A stretch of 64,000 nt of DNA, taken from NCBI GenBank assembly GCA_963682055.1, contig OY821742.1:33761060-33825059 (forward strand), written 5' to 3'. The translations under genes were made by a program, and so were the position numbers. The stretch is from Primula veris. Lineage: Eukaryota; Streptophyta; Magnoliopsida; Ericales; Primulaceae. The notes under the pieces were generated by a model that was given only the letters and a program-made list of their open reading frames with translations, was not told the origin of the DNA and did no database searches. Of the stretch, positions 23,235 through 35,174 are shown piece after piece (the first letter of the stretch is position 1; every line of letters starts with the position of its first letter).

Positions 23235-24332
23235 TCACTCAGCCACATTGGCCTGAGCTGGAGCTCTTATCTTACCCTTGCCCTTGAAGTTCTTCGGTGG
23301 GGTTTTGGGCTTAGCAGTGCGTTTATTATTATAACAGCCAGCGGCATGATGACCAGTCACGTTACACACAAAGCAGGTTCCTGTAAATTTCTTTGCAGCA
23401 ACAGCACCACGTATGTTGTCAGGACATTTCCGTTTGACACGTGAGGCCTCAACCATATGGACCTTTGCCACCGAGCTACTAGCAATACCGCATTTATTTC
23501 CAGAACGGCGGTTGCTCACCTCGATATTCAACCTCTCTATGAGCCCCTCCAGACTCATTGCTTTCCGCTTGTGCGTCAGGTAGTTCTGAAACTCCTTCCA
23601 TGATGGTGGCAGTTTCTCAATCACGAGAGCCACCTGGAAAGGTTCATTAATAACTAGTCATTCTGCATCAAGCCGATGGTATATGAGTTGTAGCTCCTCA
23701 ACCTGCTCAATGACACTCATATTATCAGTCATCATGTACTCGTGAAAGTCCATGATGACAAATTTATTTGCGCCAGCGTTATTCACCTTGTACTTCTTTT
23801 CAAGAGTCTCCCAAAGCTCATTTGCAGTTGCTTTGGGCTCGAATACACTAAATAAGGTGTCATCTAGAGCACACATGATATAGTTCTAGCATAGGTAGTC
23901 GGCATGTCTCCATGCCTCAACCTTCGAGAACGACTGCTCGTACAGATCGTCCTCGCTTAGGACGGGAGCAGTCTCCTTAAAAATCCGGGTTTTGTTAAGG
24001 GAGGTTAAATAAAACAGCATCTTTTGCTGCCAACGTTTGAAGTTGTCACCCCAAAACTTTTCCGGCTTCTCCATATGAGAGGTCGGAAAAACTGGCATAA
24101 ACGAATGCATCGGTGACTTGCGCCTGACCACATCCATAGCTTGGGCCGCAGCTGCAACCTTGGCCGCTGCCGCAGTCTCGACCATAGCCGCAACTTTGGA
24201 CATGGCATCAGCTTGGGCCGCAACCTCCACATTTGCATCCCCCGTAGTGTTATGGACATTCCCACGAACCACTACGTCATGCGAACTCACCGAAGAGACA
24301 ATAGAATCTTTGGAGACATTACCGTTTGTCAT
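23235..24332 (-). pseudogene. copia gag remnant
   Basis: Start ATG at 24332. An alanine-rich N-terminal part (KVAAMVETAAAAKVAAAAQA) is followed by the conserved gag core (EKPEKFWGDNFKRWQQKMLF, NELWETLEKKYK, IEQVEELQLIYHRLDAE, LVIEKLPPSWKEFQNYL). An intact CX2CX4HX4C zinc knuckle (CFVCNVTGHHAAGC) occurs near 23340-23378. In-frame stops lie at 23886, 23658 and 23235 without loss of frame, so these are point mutations in an otherwise preserved coding sequence. Confidence 0.85.
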
Positions 24333-24460
24333 CTTTTGGTTTCTGAAAAGACAACCAAAAGACTATTAGATACGCGTATATATAAATATTCTTGAACAAA
24401 ACAGCAAGCATAGAAAACTTGGTTTTCGTAAAAGAATTTGATACAAAATAAATTATTCAA

Positions 24461-24470
24461 GCTAATACCA
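24461..24470 (-). promoter_or_regulatory. Primer-binding site (initiator tRNA-Met)
   Basis: On the - strand the LTR end CCAACCA is followed by ATT and then TGGTATTAGC. This differs by one base over the first ten from the standard TGGTATCAGAGC complement of the initiator-Met tRNA 3' end. It fixes the inner edge of the 5' LTR at 24474. Confidence 0.7.
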
Positions 24471-24473
24471 AAT

Positions 24474-25720
24474 TGGTTGGTATTTTCTCGAGAGCGATAC
24501 AAATAGCAAAACAAAATAAAACTACTCTAGGAATTTTTCCTTTGCTACAAAATATTCTAAAACTAGAATTGTAGCGGAAGAATCACTATTCTTTTTTAAT
24601 TTAAAATTTTAAACTAAAACGGTACACAAACCAAAAATATTATCGGTTAAGATTGTTGGTTTTAGTGTACGTAAAAACAATAATAAAAAATGCAAGGACT
24701 AAAAGGAAATAAACAAATTTTATTTCTATTAAACGGATTGTGACTCTATTAAAATATTCCGACACTTGCAGAATGTAAATACGATTAATTAAAATTCCAG
24801 ACAGATTAATATAACTTATTAAACTGCTGGACTGGTTTGTGATTAAACGAAACTGTCAGATAGAATAGTATAAAACTAAATGGCTGGACTGTTTGGTAAT
24901 TAAAAAAAACTGCCAGACAGAATAGTATGATTATTAAACTGCTGGACTGTTTCTGTAAATAAAATAAATTACACAACTGAAATGTAAATTACAGAACAGA
25001 ATAGAAATTACAGAAAAAGAAAGGACTGAATAGAAATTACAAAAATGAAAGGTACTGGAATGAAATGACTGAATTTAAATGTACAGAATTGAAAAGACGG
25101 AATAAAAATGTAGGAAAATAAATAGACGAGGCGACTATAAATAGTCTAATGCTATTGTTTAGAAAGATGATATGGTACTGTTTGATTTCAGAATGCTGTG
25201 TTTTTTCTGTCTTGGGACAAGACCCAATACCCAAGATCCAAGACATTTTTCAAATCCCAAATCCCAAATCCCAAGTCCCAAGGACCACGCTCGTGCCTGT
25301 ACCCATTGCCCGAGGCCCGAGACCCGAGTGAGCGTCAGCATGTGTGGTACACACTTAATACACACATGTGTATGTTGACACACAACTAAATATCCACATA
25401 GGATAGCTTTGTATATATATTGTAAAAATGACTGTTCATTTTTCAATGTGGGACAATTCCTAATGAGTTCTCCCCATTTAATTTAATTTCCAGCATTAAG
25501 AGTTTTTCTCTTTCTCAACCCCAATCTTTGAATCCAAATTTCATTCACACCCATTATCCGAATAGGTCATACGACATACCGTTACGAACCTTGTCATACC
25601 ATCTACTCAAGAGTCTTGAGTATGGTGTCAAAATACAACAGTTGTCACTTGGAATCATGACTCAAAGATGGTCCTGTGACCATTCGGAAACTACCATGTT
25701 TTAACATGGTTTTTCCAACA
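24474..25720 (-). repeat. 5' LTR of the - strand copia element
   Basis: On the - strand it runs from TGTTGGAAAAACC (25720) to ...CCAACCA (24474), about 1.25 kb. The first ~1.1 kb aligns with the + strand LTR at 52046-53219 (shared 'ttcgtaacggtat', 'tgacctattcgga'). It contains imperfect ~70-bp tandem units built around 'gctggactg' and 'gaatagtat' (24770-24960) and repeated 'aatcccaa' words near 25253-25272. Confidence 0.8.
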
Positions 25721-25721
25721 A

Positions 25722-28423
25722 TTTATTCATAAACGTGTATTAACCGAAGCTCGTAATCGACTCTATGATCTACAAAGTGGCCTAGACATGAGTGGAGACC
25801 CTATTTTATTTTCGGAAATTAGGGGAGTTAAGGATAGTATTGTCGAAGCTTTAAGGAGGGAGGAAAGCGACTCTCGCCAAAGGAGTCGCATTAAATGGCT
25901 TGAAGAAGGAGATCGTAATACGGGTTCTTTTTTTAAGACTATTAACAAGCGTAATAATCGTAATCGGATATCATCGATTGTGTGTGATGATGGATCGACT
26001 ATAGTTAACCCGAAAGATATCCAAAATGCTTTTATCGAACACTTTACTAACACCTTTGGTTCCACAGACCATCCGCAACCCCGACAACCCTCCCCTCTAC
26101 CTGCTGCATCACTCCAGCAACCTTTGGCAGGAGCTACTGCAAGAGGCAGTTTTCACACAACAACAACGGGTTTCATCCTCGCCAACTTCGTTTCACAGGT
26201 TATTTCCGAGTCTATGGTGTCCGGTCTTATATCCCATGTTAGCAAGTTAGAAATACGTGACTGTTTCCTCCATCTCCACCCTAACAAAGCTCCGGGTCCA
26301 GACGGTTTTAATGGTATGCTTTCCAAGCTTTTGTGGAATATTATTGGTAAGGATATTGTTGCGGCTATCATGGATTTTTTTCGTTCCGGCTCTCTTCTTA
26401 AGCAAGCTAATACCACGGCTATCGCCCTTCATCCTAAATGTGCTAACCCCTCGACAATAAAAGATTATAGGCCTATCTCTTGTTGCAATACAATTTATAA
26501 ATGTATCTCAAAAATCTTAGCTAACCGGCTTAAACCTATTCTCAACGTTATCGTAGAAGAGAACCAATCGACCTTTATTGGTGGTCGTCGTATTAGCGAT
26601 AATATCTTACTAGCTCAAGAATTATTGCAAGGGTATCATAAGGAAGGCGGTTTGCATCGGTTAGCGGTAAAGGTCGACTTGAGGAAGGCTTATCACTTGG
26701 TTAGATGGTCTTTCATTTGGGATCTTTTCGAATGTATGGGGTTTCCGACTAAGTTCATTTTATGGATTAAAACTTGAATATCCTCTCTTAGTTTTTCGAT
26801 TGCACTTAATGGAGAATTGGTGTGGGGGTTTCGAGGCACCAAAGGCTTGCACCAAGGTGATCCATTGTCTTCCCATATTTTCATTATTTGTATGAACCTT
26901 CTTTCGTCAATTATCAAAAAAAAATTAAGTTAGATAGAGGCTTTAAATACCATTGGAGATGTAAAGAGCAACAAATCACCCATATTTGCTTCGTCGATGA
27001 TCTTATGATTTTCTCGAAAGCTAATGTTAATTCGGCTAATATATTAAAGAAGGCTCTAGATACTTTTTGGGAATTCTCGGAGTTAACTCCTAACTCGGAT
27101 AAAAGCCATGTCTTCATCGCCGAAGTCGATCCCGTTACCCGCAGCAATATCATTGGGTTGTTTGGCTTTGTCGAGGGGTTTTTACCTATCACATACCTCG
27201 GAGTCCCTCTTTTAACGTCTTCTCTCTCCTCCGGTGATTGTGCATCCTTAGTCGACCGCATAACTAGTCAAGTTTCTTCTTACACGGGTAAGCTTCTAGC
27301 CTATGCCGGTAGACTTCAACTCAATAGATCCGCCCTTTTAGCGATGCAATCTTATTGGTGTTCTCATTTTATTCTCCCGGTAAAAGTTATTGACGATGTT
27401 GAAGCTATAATCCGATGGTTTCTGTGGATTAGTTCGGATTTTAAGCGATTTGGGTCTAAGGTTGCCTGGTCTTATATTACTCTTCTGTTTTTGGAAGGAG
27501 GTCTAAATATTAAAAAGTTGAAGGAATGGAATAAAGTTTTAATGGGTATAAACATTTGGGTTTTATTGTGTCCGGATATCATTTCTCTTTGGAAGAGATG
27601 GGCCGTGACTCACCTTATTCGAGATGGAAATTTTTGGTCTACGTCCATTCCTTCAAGGTGCTCGTGGACATGGCGTAAAATTTTGCAATTAAGAGAGACT
27701 TTTCGAGACCACTTTTATGTTGCCGACGGTAATGTTTGGCGTCTGTTACCCACCGTCGGTTACACGGTTAAATCGGCATATAGAGCTATTCGGATCCGTA
27801 AACCGATAAATCGTTGGACTCAGTTTGTTTGGGCTCGTAATGTTCCCCTAAGATGTAGCTTTATCCTTTGGCTAACTTGTCTAAACCGTCTCTCTACTCT
27901 TGATCATTTACAAAGATTGGGGTGGTACAAGTGAACCGATGCGAGCTTTGTTACCATCATTCCGACACAAGAGACCACTTCTTCTTTGAGTGTTCTTTCT
28001 CTTGGAGTATTTGGCGTATTATCCTATCAAAGTCCGGTTTGGTAGCGCAAAATGGACCTTGGAATTTTTGGGTAAAATAGGATAGCGCTCACTTCAAAGG
28101 AAGCACGGTGTCCGATTCGTTAATTGGTATCATTATCACTTCTACGGTATATTGTATATGGCGTGAAAGGAATGGTAGATTTTATCGAGAAATTAAATCC
28201 ACTCCTGGAAATATTATCAAGGAGATTGGGGTGTTTGTTGCGAATAGCTTGAATAAATTCAAAAATGTAAAAAAGAATTCTAGAATTAAGTTTATTTGTA
28301 ATGCTTGGAGATTAGGCCCATCATTCATTCGATGAGGCGCTTTCTCTCCTACGACTTCGTTGTAGCCTCCTGACATTGTTCGAGCCTTTGGCTTTTTATA
28401 CACGGTTAATCTCAAAAAAAAAA
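25722..28423 (+). mobile_element. 5'-truncated L1-type LINE (ORF2)
   Basis: The frame is open from the copia LTR junction at 25722. RT motifs run in order: NKAPGPDGFNG, DYRPISCCNTIYKCISKILA, NQSTFIGGRRISDNILLAQE, VDLRKAYHLVRW (first catalytic Asp), GLHQGDPLSS and FVDDLMIF (second). The thumb region (YLGVPLLTSSLSSGDC, YAGRLQLNRSALLAMQ) and a zf-RVT domain (RCELCYHHSDTRDHFFFEC) follow. There is a stop at 26775, a frameshift in an A-run near 26920, and a frameshift near 27930. An A-run at 28414-28423 is the 3' tail. The endonuclease domain and ORF1 are missing; they should have lain left of the copia element but are not there. Confidence 0.9.
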
Positions 28424-29474
28424 CGAAGGGAAACATGTAACCACGAGTGAAACCTTTCGATTCTAATGTTTTACCAATCTCTTATTTCGAAACATTTGCA
28501 ATGTTAGACTAGCAATGCCTATATAAGTACGATCAAATAATGTCACAAATCTGTCATACATTGACTATAATGTCATTAACCAGTTCGTCATAAAATTGGT
28601 CATCACTGTGTAGACATTTTTTCTTTCTGTAGAGCATATTCACTTGTATAGTTGTACCGGAGAAATAACTAAACATTTTGTTGAGTTAAGTGACGATGTG
28701 TGAATTGATTTGTAGTACCGACTCAGAAAACAACCATTATAGGGAAAGTGAGTGGTGATAATTGATTTAGTTTTCTCTTCAATATGCCCAATTCTCTTTA
28801 CTTTTCATTGGTCGTAAATTTACATCCATTATGCCTAACTTGCCTTGCACAATCATAAACTCAGTTAAGCAAATAAAATCACTAGAAAGTCGGGTTTATA
28901 CCATTCCCAAAATGGATTGTCCATCATGTGGATATGATAGCCCCACTACAAGTAATCATATTGGGGAATCATTGATGTGTATGTTTGTGCCTAACCCAAA
29001 ATTTCCCGTTAGGGGTTTTTTGTTTTCCTACAAGTTAATTAAAAAAGATAAAGTAGAATAAACTAATAAAAAATAACGGTGAAAAGTGTCATACATTATA
29101 TGAGTAATAAACTGGGGTCCAACTAGGCCTATACTATCAATTTAGCACATGTTAAATGCATGTTTCAGGAGGGATTATTTATGTCCTCTCTACGAATCAA
29201 AAAAGGCGGATTTAGTTTTAATTTGTCTATTTTCTGTAGTTCATCTATCAATTTTTAGTTGTAAACTAGTATTAGACAAGGTTTCGACTAAATTCCCTCT
29301 TTCATGGGAATGTTGAAAATCATTGAAACTTTTATCCTTTTCAAACAAAAAAATCCAGCTTTTAAACTAATTAAATAAATACACTCTTATCCTAAAGAAA
29401 AAAAGAAGAAGAAGAAAACCCAGCTTAAAAGCTAATCAAAATGAGGCCTTCAATATCCAATAAAGAAACTAAAA
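28424..29474. other. Intergenic, no recognised gene
   Basis: AT-rich. A 76-codon frame at 28831-29061 contains a CPSCGYD motif but matches no family I know and has no supporting context. Bases 29430-29474 already resemble the flank of the repeat that follows. Confidence 0.5.
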
Positions 29475-29890
29475 CGAGCCTGGGTTCAAAATGAGGCCTT
29501 CGATATAATAAAAGAACTCACGTTAATTAAAGTAATATACCCCTCGGCTATGTGGGCTCGCGGGGGTCTGCCTTTTATTAGAAGAATGGTTCCTCATTAT
29601 CTTTAACACACCTAAATTCCCCGAGAAGAACTTCAACTTTTTAGCTATTGTTAAACTAAATAAGATGGAAGACTGAGCTTCTAGGAGAACGATAGATGAA
29701 GGATTGACAGCAGAAAACAGATAAATAGAAAGAAAAATTACTGGAGACAAAATGCAGCAAGATAAAATTACAACTCTTTTCAAGGGTATTTTTTATTTTT
29801 TTATTTTGTAATTCAGATTGTATTATCATTGATGTAAATTATGTATTTATATCAAACTGTATTTAATTAAGTACGAAAACATCTGATGCA
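29475..29890. repeat. UBC 3'-flanking block, copy 2
   Basis: The block aligns with 4131-4520, including 'aacgagcctgg' at the left edge, the 'cttcaactttttagctattg' segment, and 'aattcagattgtattatcat' at the right. No E2 core precedes it here, so its E2 neighbour on the left was lost. Confidence 0.75.
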
Positions 29891-29918
29891 AATGTTTCGT
29901 TTCACAACACTTGCTTCA

Positions 29919-30031
29919 ACGATAATGGTAGTGGATGAGGAGAAGGAAGAATCGGAAGAAGATCAAGGCAAAAAGGATAAAGCAGATCATCAACAAGTTA
30001 CCATAAAGCGAATTACCAAATATATTAATGG
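29919..30031 (+). pseudogene. Exon-like acidic/lysine-rich segment next to the UBC fragment
   Basis: A short frame starting ATG at 29925 reads MVVDEEKEESEEDQGKK and then IKRITKYING. It is followed by a plausible 5' splice site (ggtacatg at 30029), and a plausible 3' splice site (ttttttag) lies at 30279-30286. The composition differs sharply from the surrounding AT-rich DNA. It may be an upstream exon of the UBC-like gene, but I found no second copy in this window to support that. Confidence 0.3.
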
Positions 30032-30244
30032 TACATGTTTATTTACCTCCTTATGTATAGCTTAATTATAGTTGGTAGTTCGGAAGAACAAAAAGGTTCT
30101 TAAGGGATTGTTTTGTTGCAAGCCTACAATTGTTTATTTAAAATATCCTATAGTGAGATCTTTTAAAAAATTGTTTTGTATATTCAGGAGTCGCTAACCC
30201 AGTAACCTCAAAAGTGTTTAGTAGTTGCAACACATGCAAATTAA

Positions 30245-30775
30245 TTGGATCAAATTGTAGTTTGAACTTTGTTGTTGTTTTTTAGCAAAGAAAATGAGAT
30301 CTCACACTGTTGTTCTCTTATGAGATTTTTCACAAGGAAAACGAAATTTAAGGTGTCAAAGTCACTTTTTCTTATACTAAAGAAAAGGTGAAATTCATTT
30401 TGTCCAACCATTAGCCAACATGACACTCAAAAGGTAGTTCAAGCTTCCTCAGTTGAACCGATCCCATTACCTCCTAAACGAAATTTTTATGAGTAATTTA
30501 AACCTTTTTTATTCAAACGTATTGAATTATTTGAGATAATTACCGCTATACAAAATATTTTCTTGGCTTAGGAACATGACCGTTTTTTTATGATATTGTG
30601 TCACTTAAATTCACCTTTTTAAGCTTGCCCTGGAAATACGAAATTTCTTCTGAAGAGATCTCCCCGGTTGACTCTTTACCTCTCCCATGAGAGAGATTTG
30701 AGTTCTCACTCTTCCCAGGATCATGCTAAAAAGAGTGGAATGGCTGATGGGAGTGCTTTGATCCCACTCTTGCGA
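30245..30775 (+). pseudogene. UBC unit 5' fragment, copy 3
   Basis: The fragment aligns with 3085-3612, from 'agtttgaactttgttgttg' through 'gttgaaccgatcccattacc' to 'gggagtgctttgatcccact'. It stops just before the region that encodes the E2 N-terminal motif, where PMD sequence on the other strand begins. It contains no E2 core. Placed right of the UBC 3'-flanking block, it looks like the junction of two tandem units. Confidence 0.7.
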
Positions 30776-30782
30776 AAATGTC

Positions 30783-31697
30783 TAACACTAGATTCAATAT
30801 GTTCATATCCAACCTCAAATTAGTCCATCAAGTTTGATACATTTGCGTGATACCAGCTATAAACACCCTTGATGGGATGTGAAGTTTTTCAGCTTCCGAT
30901 CACCTATTGAACATTTCCCTAGAAGCTTCAGGGGGTTTCTCAAAACTAGCTACTTTCACGGGGATATCTTGATCTATTCCAAATTGAATCGAAACACAAA
31001 ATAAAACGTATGATTCAATACAACCTGGCTCTACGAGACTAGATACCCTCATAAGTTTAGCGAAAGACTTGTAGTCTCCGGACTTAGCTGGAGAAATCGA
31101 GACACATTGTTCCTTTTTTCAGGTAGAAATCAACTTTTTTGGCCATGCTATAAGGTCGCCAAACAAACTGCTCACCAGCAGATTGATTACCATTCTCACA
31201 TTGTCTGTATTTGATAAACTCAATATTATTCCAACAACCCATTCTCGGCTTACCATCGCTTCTAGAGATTGGTCATGGTCTTAGTGCTTGAAATCTTTCA
31301 CATACCCAATTCCGAACATATTGCATTTGTGCCCATAGCTTAAGTCTCTCATGATCTACCATTTCTTCACTCATACTCACAATTTTTCCTCTAGTGTTTT
31401 CAAGTCCCGGTATATGCAGGCAAAGACAGTGGGGGCAACGGCCAACATCTTTCCCTTATAGAGTGCAAAACCAATTTCGTGCAAAGGTTTCCCAACGGTG
31501 TCATGGGTAACCGGGAAGACGTGACAAGAAAGACACAACATAAGAAAGGCCACATGCGCAACATGACTACAGTTTCCCATGAACGCACTCATCCACGTGG
31601 ACTGGGAGACTTTTCGGCTCTTCCTCTTGTTGAGCTCCTTTTTCATCTTCAATGGACATAACCAATATTTAAACAAGGAAATATAGAATTTCATCAT
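30783..31697 (-). pseudogene. PMD (plant mobile domain) pseudogene, left palindrome arm
   Basis: On the - strand, 31697-31377 is an open frame with the typical PMD middle region: VAFLMLCLSCHVFPVTHDTV, EIGFALYKGKMLAVAPTVFA and CIYRDLKTLEE. Across later frameshifts come QSAGEQFVWRPYSMAKKVD-like sequence, VSIQFGIDQDIPVKVASF-like sequence and an IPSRVFIAG motif. This is the order found in aminotransferase-like PMD proteins. Homologous sequence is inverted at 31722-32640. Stops between the blocks make it a pseudogene. PMD genes are found both as host nuclear proteins and inside transposons, and I cannot tell which origin applies. Confidence 0.7.
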
Positions 31698-31721
31698 ATA
31701 AACAAGGTAAAATATATGATG

Positions 31722-32640
31722 AAATTGTACATTTTCTTATTTAAAATATTGGTTATTTATATTCAAGGTGAGAAAGGAGCTCAACAAGAGGAAGAACCGA
31801 AAAGTCTCTTAGTCAATGTGGATGAGTGTGTTTATGGGAAAGGGTAGTCACATTGCCCATGTGGCCTTCCTTGTGTTGTGGCCCTCTCATCACCTCATCC
31901 CGGTTACCCATGACACAGTTGGGAAACATTTTGCACAAAATTGGTTTTGCACTCTCTAAGGGAAAGAAGTTGGTCCTTTCCCGTACTGTCCTTGCCTGCA
32001 TATATCGGGACTTGAAATCACTAAAGGAAAAAATTGTGAGTATGAGTGAAGAAGGGTAGATCAGGAGAGAATTAAGATATGGGCACAAATGCAGTATGTT
32101 TAGATTTGGGCATGGGAAAGATTTCCAGCACTAAGGACAAGATCCAACTCTAGAATTGACGGTGAATCGAAAATGGGTTGTTGGAAGAACATTGGCAGTG
32201 AATCAAATGCGGACAATGCGAGAATTGTAATTAATCTGCTGGTGAGGAGTTTATTTGGCGGCCTTATAACATGGATGAAAAATTTAACTTCTACCCAAAA
32301 AAGGAACAATGGATCTCGATTTCTCCATATATGTGCGAGAACTACAAGTCTTTCGCTAAATTTGTGAGGTTATCTAGTCTAGTAGGGCCCAGTTGTATTG
32401 AATTATACTTTTCAATCCGTATTTGATGCAATTTGGAATATATCAAGTATCCCCGGGAAAGTAGCTGGTTCATAGAGAACCCGTGAAACTTCTTGGCAAA
32501 GGTTTAATAGGTACTCGGAAGCTGCCGTCGATGGTATTTATAACTAGTATCACAAAAGGGTATCTGCCTGGTGGAATAGTTTGAGCTGGATAATGAACAT
32601 ATTGAATCTAGTGAGTGATTTCTTAGGGATTCTCTTGAGT
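31722..32640 (+). pseudogene. PMD pseudogene, right palindrome arm
   Basis: The 31826-32059 stretch corresponds to the left arm's 31377-31697 frame (KIGFALSKGKKLVLSRTVLA, CIYRDLKSLKEKI). The 32173-32367 stretch corresponds to the later part of the domain. The sequence continues without a break into segmental copy B at about 32415, whose first part is the C-terminal PMD region. Several stops are present. It faces away from the left arm, so the two N-terminal regions meet at the centre. Confidence 0.7.
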
Positions 32641-32861
32641 AGTCGGAAGAAGAATATGACTATAAGTGAGGACATTGCTACCTCTTCTACTTTTACACGA
32701 CCTCAAATAATTGAGTTTGAAAGATATTTGTTGATTTGAAAGTAATTGAGTTTCCTTAATTTGTGGAATTCTCAACTGATAAGGACCGATTTGAAATATT
32801 TTCAAAACTCCTAGGGGTTTACGCTTATTTAAAAAGAAAGAAGCTAGGTTTTAATTCAGTC

Positions 32862-33154
32862 GGGAATTACTAGGGAACATTCAAGCTATATGACTGGTTC
32901 ACAAACCGTTTGCATAAAAAGGTGTCAAATGGATAAAAAAATTTAAATTTTGATTAATATTTAAGTTTAGGGTATGCCCCCATAGGGTTCTATATTTTTA
33001 TTTGAGTTTTTAGTGTGTTGTACAATTTGTTTTTAATTTATCAAATTCTAATTTGTGGAAAATAGAAAAAATAAATTAGTTATTGAAAAATATTATCTAA
33101 CCATTCATTTTTTAATTTAACGGTGCTTAAGCTACAGTCAAATAAGTTGATTGT
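32862..33154. mobile_element. 293-bp insertion of unknown class, copy B only
   Basis: The insertion is flanked by TTCAGTC on both sides (32855-32861 and 33155-33161). Copy A has a single TTCCGTC (13632-13638) at the same place, so this is a true insertion with a ~7-bp target duplication. No terminal inverted repeat, coding frame or A-tail was seen. The sequence is AT-rich. Confidence 0.7.
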
Positions 33155-33219
33155 TTCAGTCACTATTCAATTGCAACCTACTTCGCTCCCTCTCTCTATT
33201 CGTATACTATGTCTCTAAC

Positions 33220-34905
33220 ATCTCTCGGATTTGATGAGCAATGATGCCAAGCTGCCAATCAAAAGCTCTTTAAGATCCCAATGATGCTACGGACGTTGTT
33301 CCTATAGCAGTCGGATTTGATGAGCAACTCAAAGACAAGAAGCGAAAAGCAAAGAAACCAGCTGAAGACCAACCTTTGCCAAAAGCAAGTAAGCCCATCC
33401 TCTCCAAAAGATAGGAAACCGAGAAAGAGTATGGCTCAAAAATGTAAAAATTCAGGTCCTCTTGAACCTTAAGATATGCTTTCACTATTCTGATAGCTTT
33501 AGTAAAAGTGTAAAACTGATCCTAGATTTTGTAATCAACTAAGCTTAGATAGGTTTATAAATTGTGCTCATAAAAAGTTGTTCTCTGAACGTAAATTAAA
33601 CCTTGATAGTAACAAAGAAGTTAGGCAGTATGTGATGAATTTGCTAAAGAAGACTGGGCTAGAAATTACTGTGATTTATCCCTTGAGCTATGTTGACTAT
33701 GTGGTGAAAGAATTTTATGCTAATCTGCATGTAGGTGTGTTTGATACCTCTTCTTATTGCTATGCTAGGGTTTTTGTGAGGGGTCAGACTATTTCTCTTC
33801 CTCCTGCAACTATCAATGCTGCAATTGGTTGTAACTCAGTTGCAACTAATGAGTAAACTAATATTGATGATGATGCTCTTGTCTTTGAGTTGACTGGTAA
33901 AGAGGGGAGTTGGAATAATAAGGGGGTGAAATCCTCATCTTTTAAACTGTCTTACTGTGTTCTGGTAAAAATAGGTACTATCAATTGGTTACCTGCTAAG
34001 CAAACAACATTTTTAAACAAAACCATTGCTAGGTTTCTCTATAGGGTTGGAACTAGGATGGAGATGAATTTTGGAAAACATGTTTTTGATAAAATTTAGA
34101 GATTTTTCCCTATCCTTGTTTTATCACAAAACTGGTTTCCTCTTAACTTTAGGGAGCAAAGTCCTTTCTGAAAACTCTTAAAATAAATGATATTCCTCCC
34201 CCTATTCTGTTTCCTAAAAAGAATGGCTACCTGAGGGTCATGTCTTAGACAATCCCAATTTAAAAAAGGCTAATGCAACAAAAACTGCAACTCACCCATG
34301 TTGCAACTAGCAGCAATGCAAACTTTTTTGAAGTCTATGTGGCTCAAAGAATGGAAGAAATCACAGCAACTAGGCTGGCTTTAGACAAAGAAGTAGTTGC
34401 TCTTCAGGTTCTTCTAAAGTAAAGTAGGGAATTCTTGGGTATAAGCCCTACTGTTGATAAAGGATATCATTCTGATTCCACTATCAATATTGAAGACTAT
34501 GTTAATGAGGATGGTTCCTTAAATAAAGTTGCAACTGCTAAAAGTAGCAAGGGTGCAGGTACAAACAAGAAATTTGCAGCTAAGAGAAAGGGTATTCAGA
34601 TTGAGAAATCAGATAAAGGTCAATCTGTTGAGATTGAGATAGAAACTAGTGTTAAGAAAGATGTTGCTGCTAAAGTTGGAAAATATACAGCAAAAGAAGA
34701 CAGATGTTGAGAAAGAAGCTGACATGGGCGAAGAAAAAGAGAAGGTGGTAAGTGACACAAAGGCAACTGAAAGTTACTCTAGTTGTGATGTGCTTAGGAA
34801 GCTATCCAAGTTAGTGACAGATTGCAAGAAGAAAGCTTATGTTGGTTCTTCTGCAATTGACAAGAGTCTCCTTGACGAGTCAGATGATGAGTTTGCTTCT
34901 GCATA
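33220..34905 (+). pseudogene. 'Putative plant transposon protein' domain pseudogene, copy B
   Basis: Same architecture as copy A. The 33578-33856 frame carries KKTGLEITVIYPLSYVDYVV, FYANLHVGVFDTSS and YARVFVRGQTISLPPATINA. The 33890-34099 frame has CVLVKIGTINWLPAKQTTFL and FLYRVGTRMEMNFGKHVFD. Frames at 34435-34906 hold the charged C-terminal part (GISPTVDKGYHSDSTINIED, then lysine/glutamate-rich sequence). This copy keeps somewhat longer open frames than A; the tail around 34435-34710 is uninterrupted here but broken in A. It still has stops at 33854, 34097 and beyond. Confidence 0.65.
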
Positions 34906-35174
34906 AATTGAAAAAAGTGCCCCTTGTGGCAATGTTTGATGATTTTTCCCCTTGTCATGTGTTGACAAAAAGGGGAAGAAAGTTTCTGAGTTTTGAGACA
35001 ATGTTCTTCCTTCTTTTAATATTTGGTCTGTAATGCACTTATGTTTAATTCTGCAATGATTTGCTTTTAAATGTGTGCTAAGTTGCAAGGGGAGTTTTTC
35101 TGGTCTATAGTTGTCTCGTTATATGTTTATATATGTTTGAGACTCACCTTTCGTTAAAACAATGACAAAGATCA

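Larger units (their letters stand above)
19850..25720 (-). mobile_element. Nearly full-length degenerate Ty1/copia element
   Basis: Reading the - strand: 5' LTR (25720-24474), primer-binding site, gag, protease, integrase, RT, RNase H, then about 360 bp of noncoding 3' sequence (20210-19850). The 3' LTR is absent. The break is at the junction with an inverted copia fragment. Gag to protease is a single frame with three in-frame stops; later domains are in several frames. The element lies directly against the ORF2 of a LINE at 25722, so it probably inserted into that LINE. Confidence 0.85.

Noticed and set aside
28831..29061. 76-codon frame with a CPSCGYD motif
   Set aside because: One zinc-ribbon-like motif in a short frame, with no second copy, start context or neighbouring gene; not enough to call a gene.
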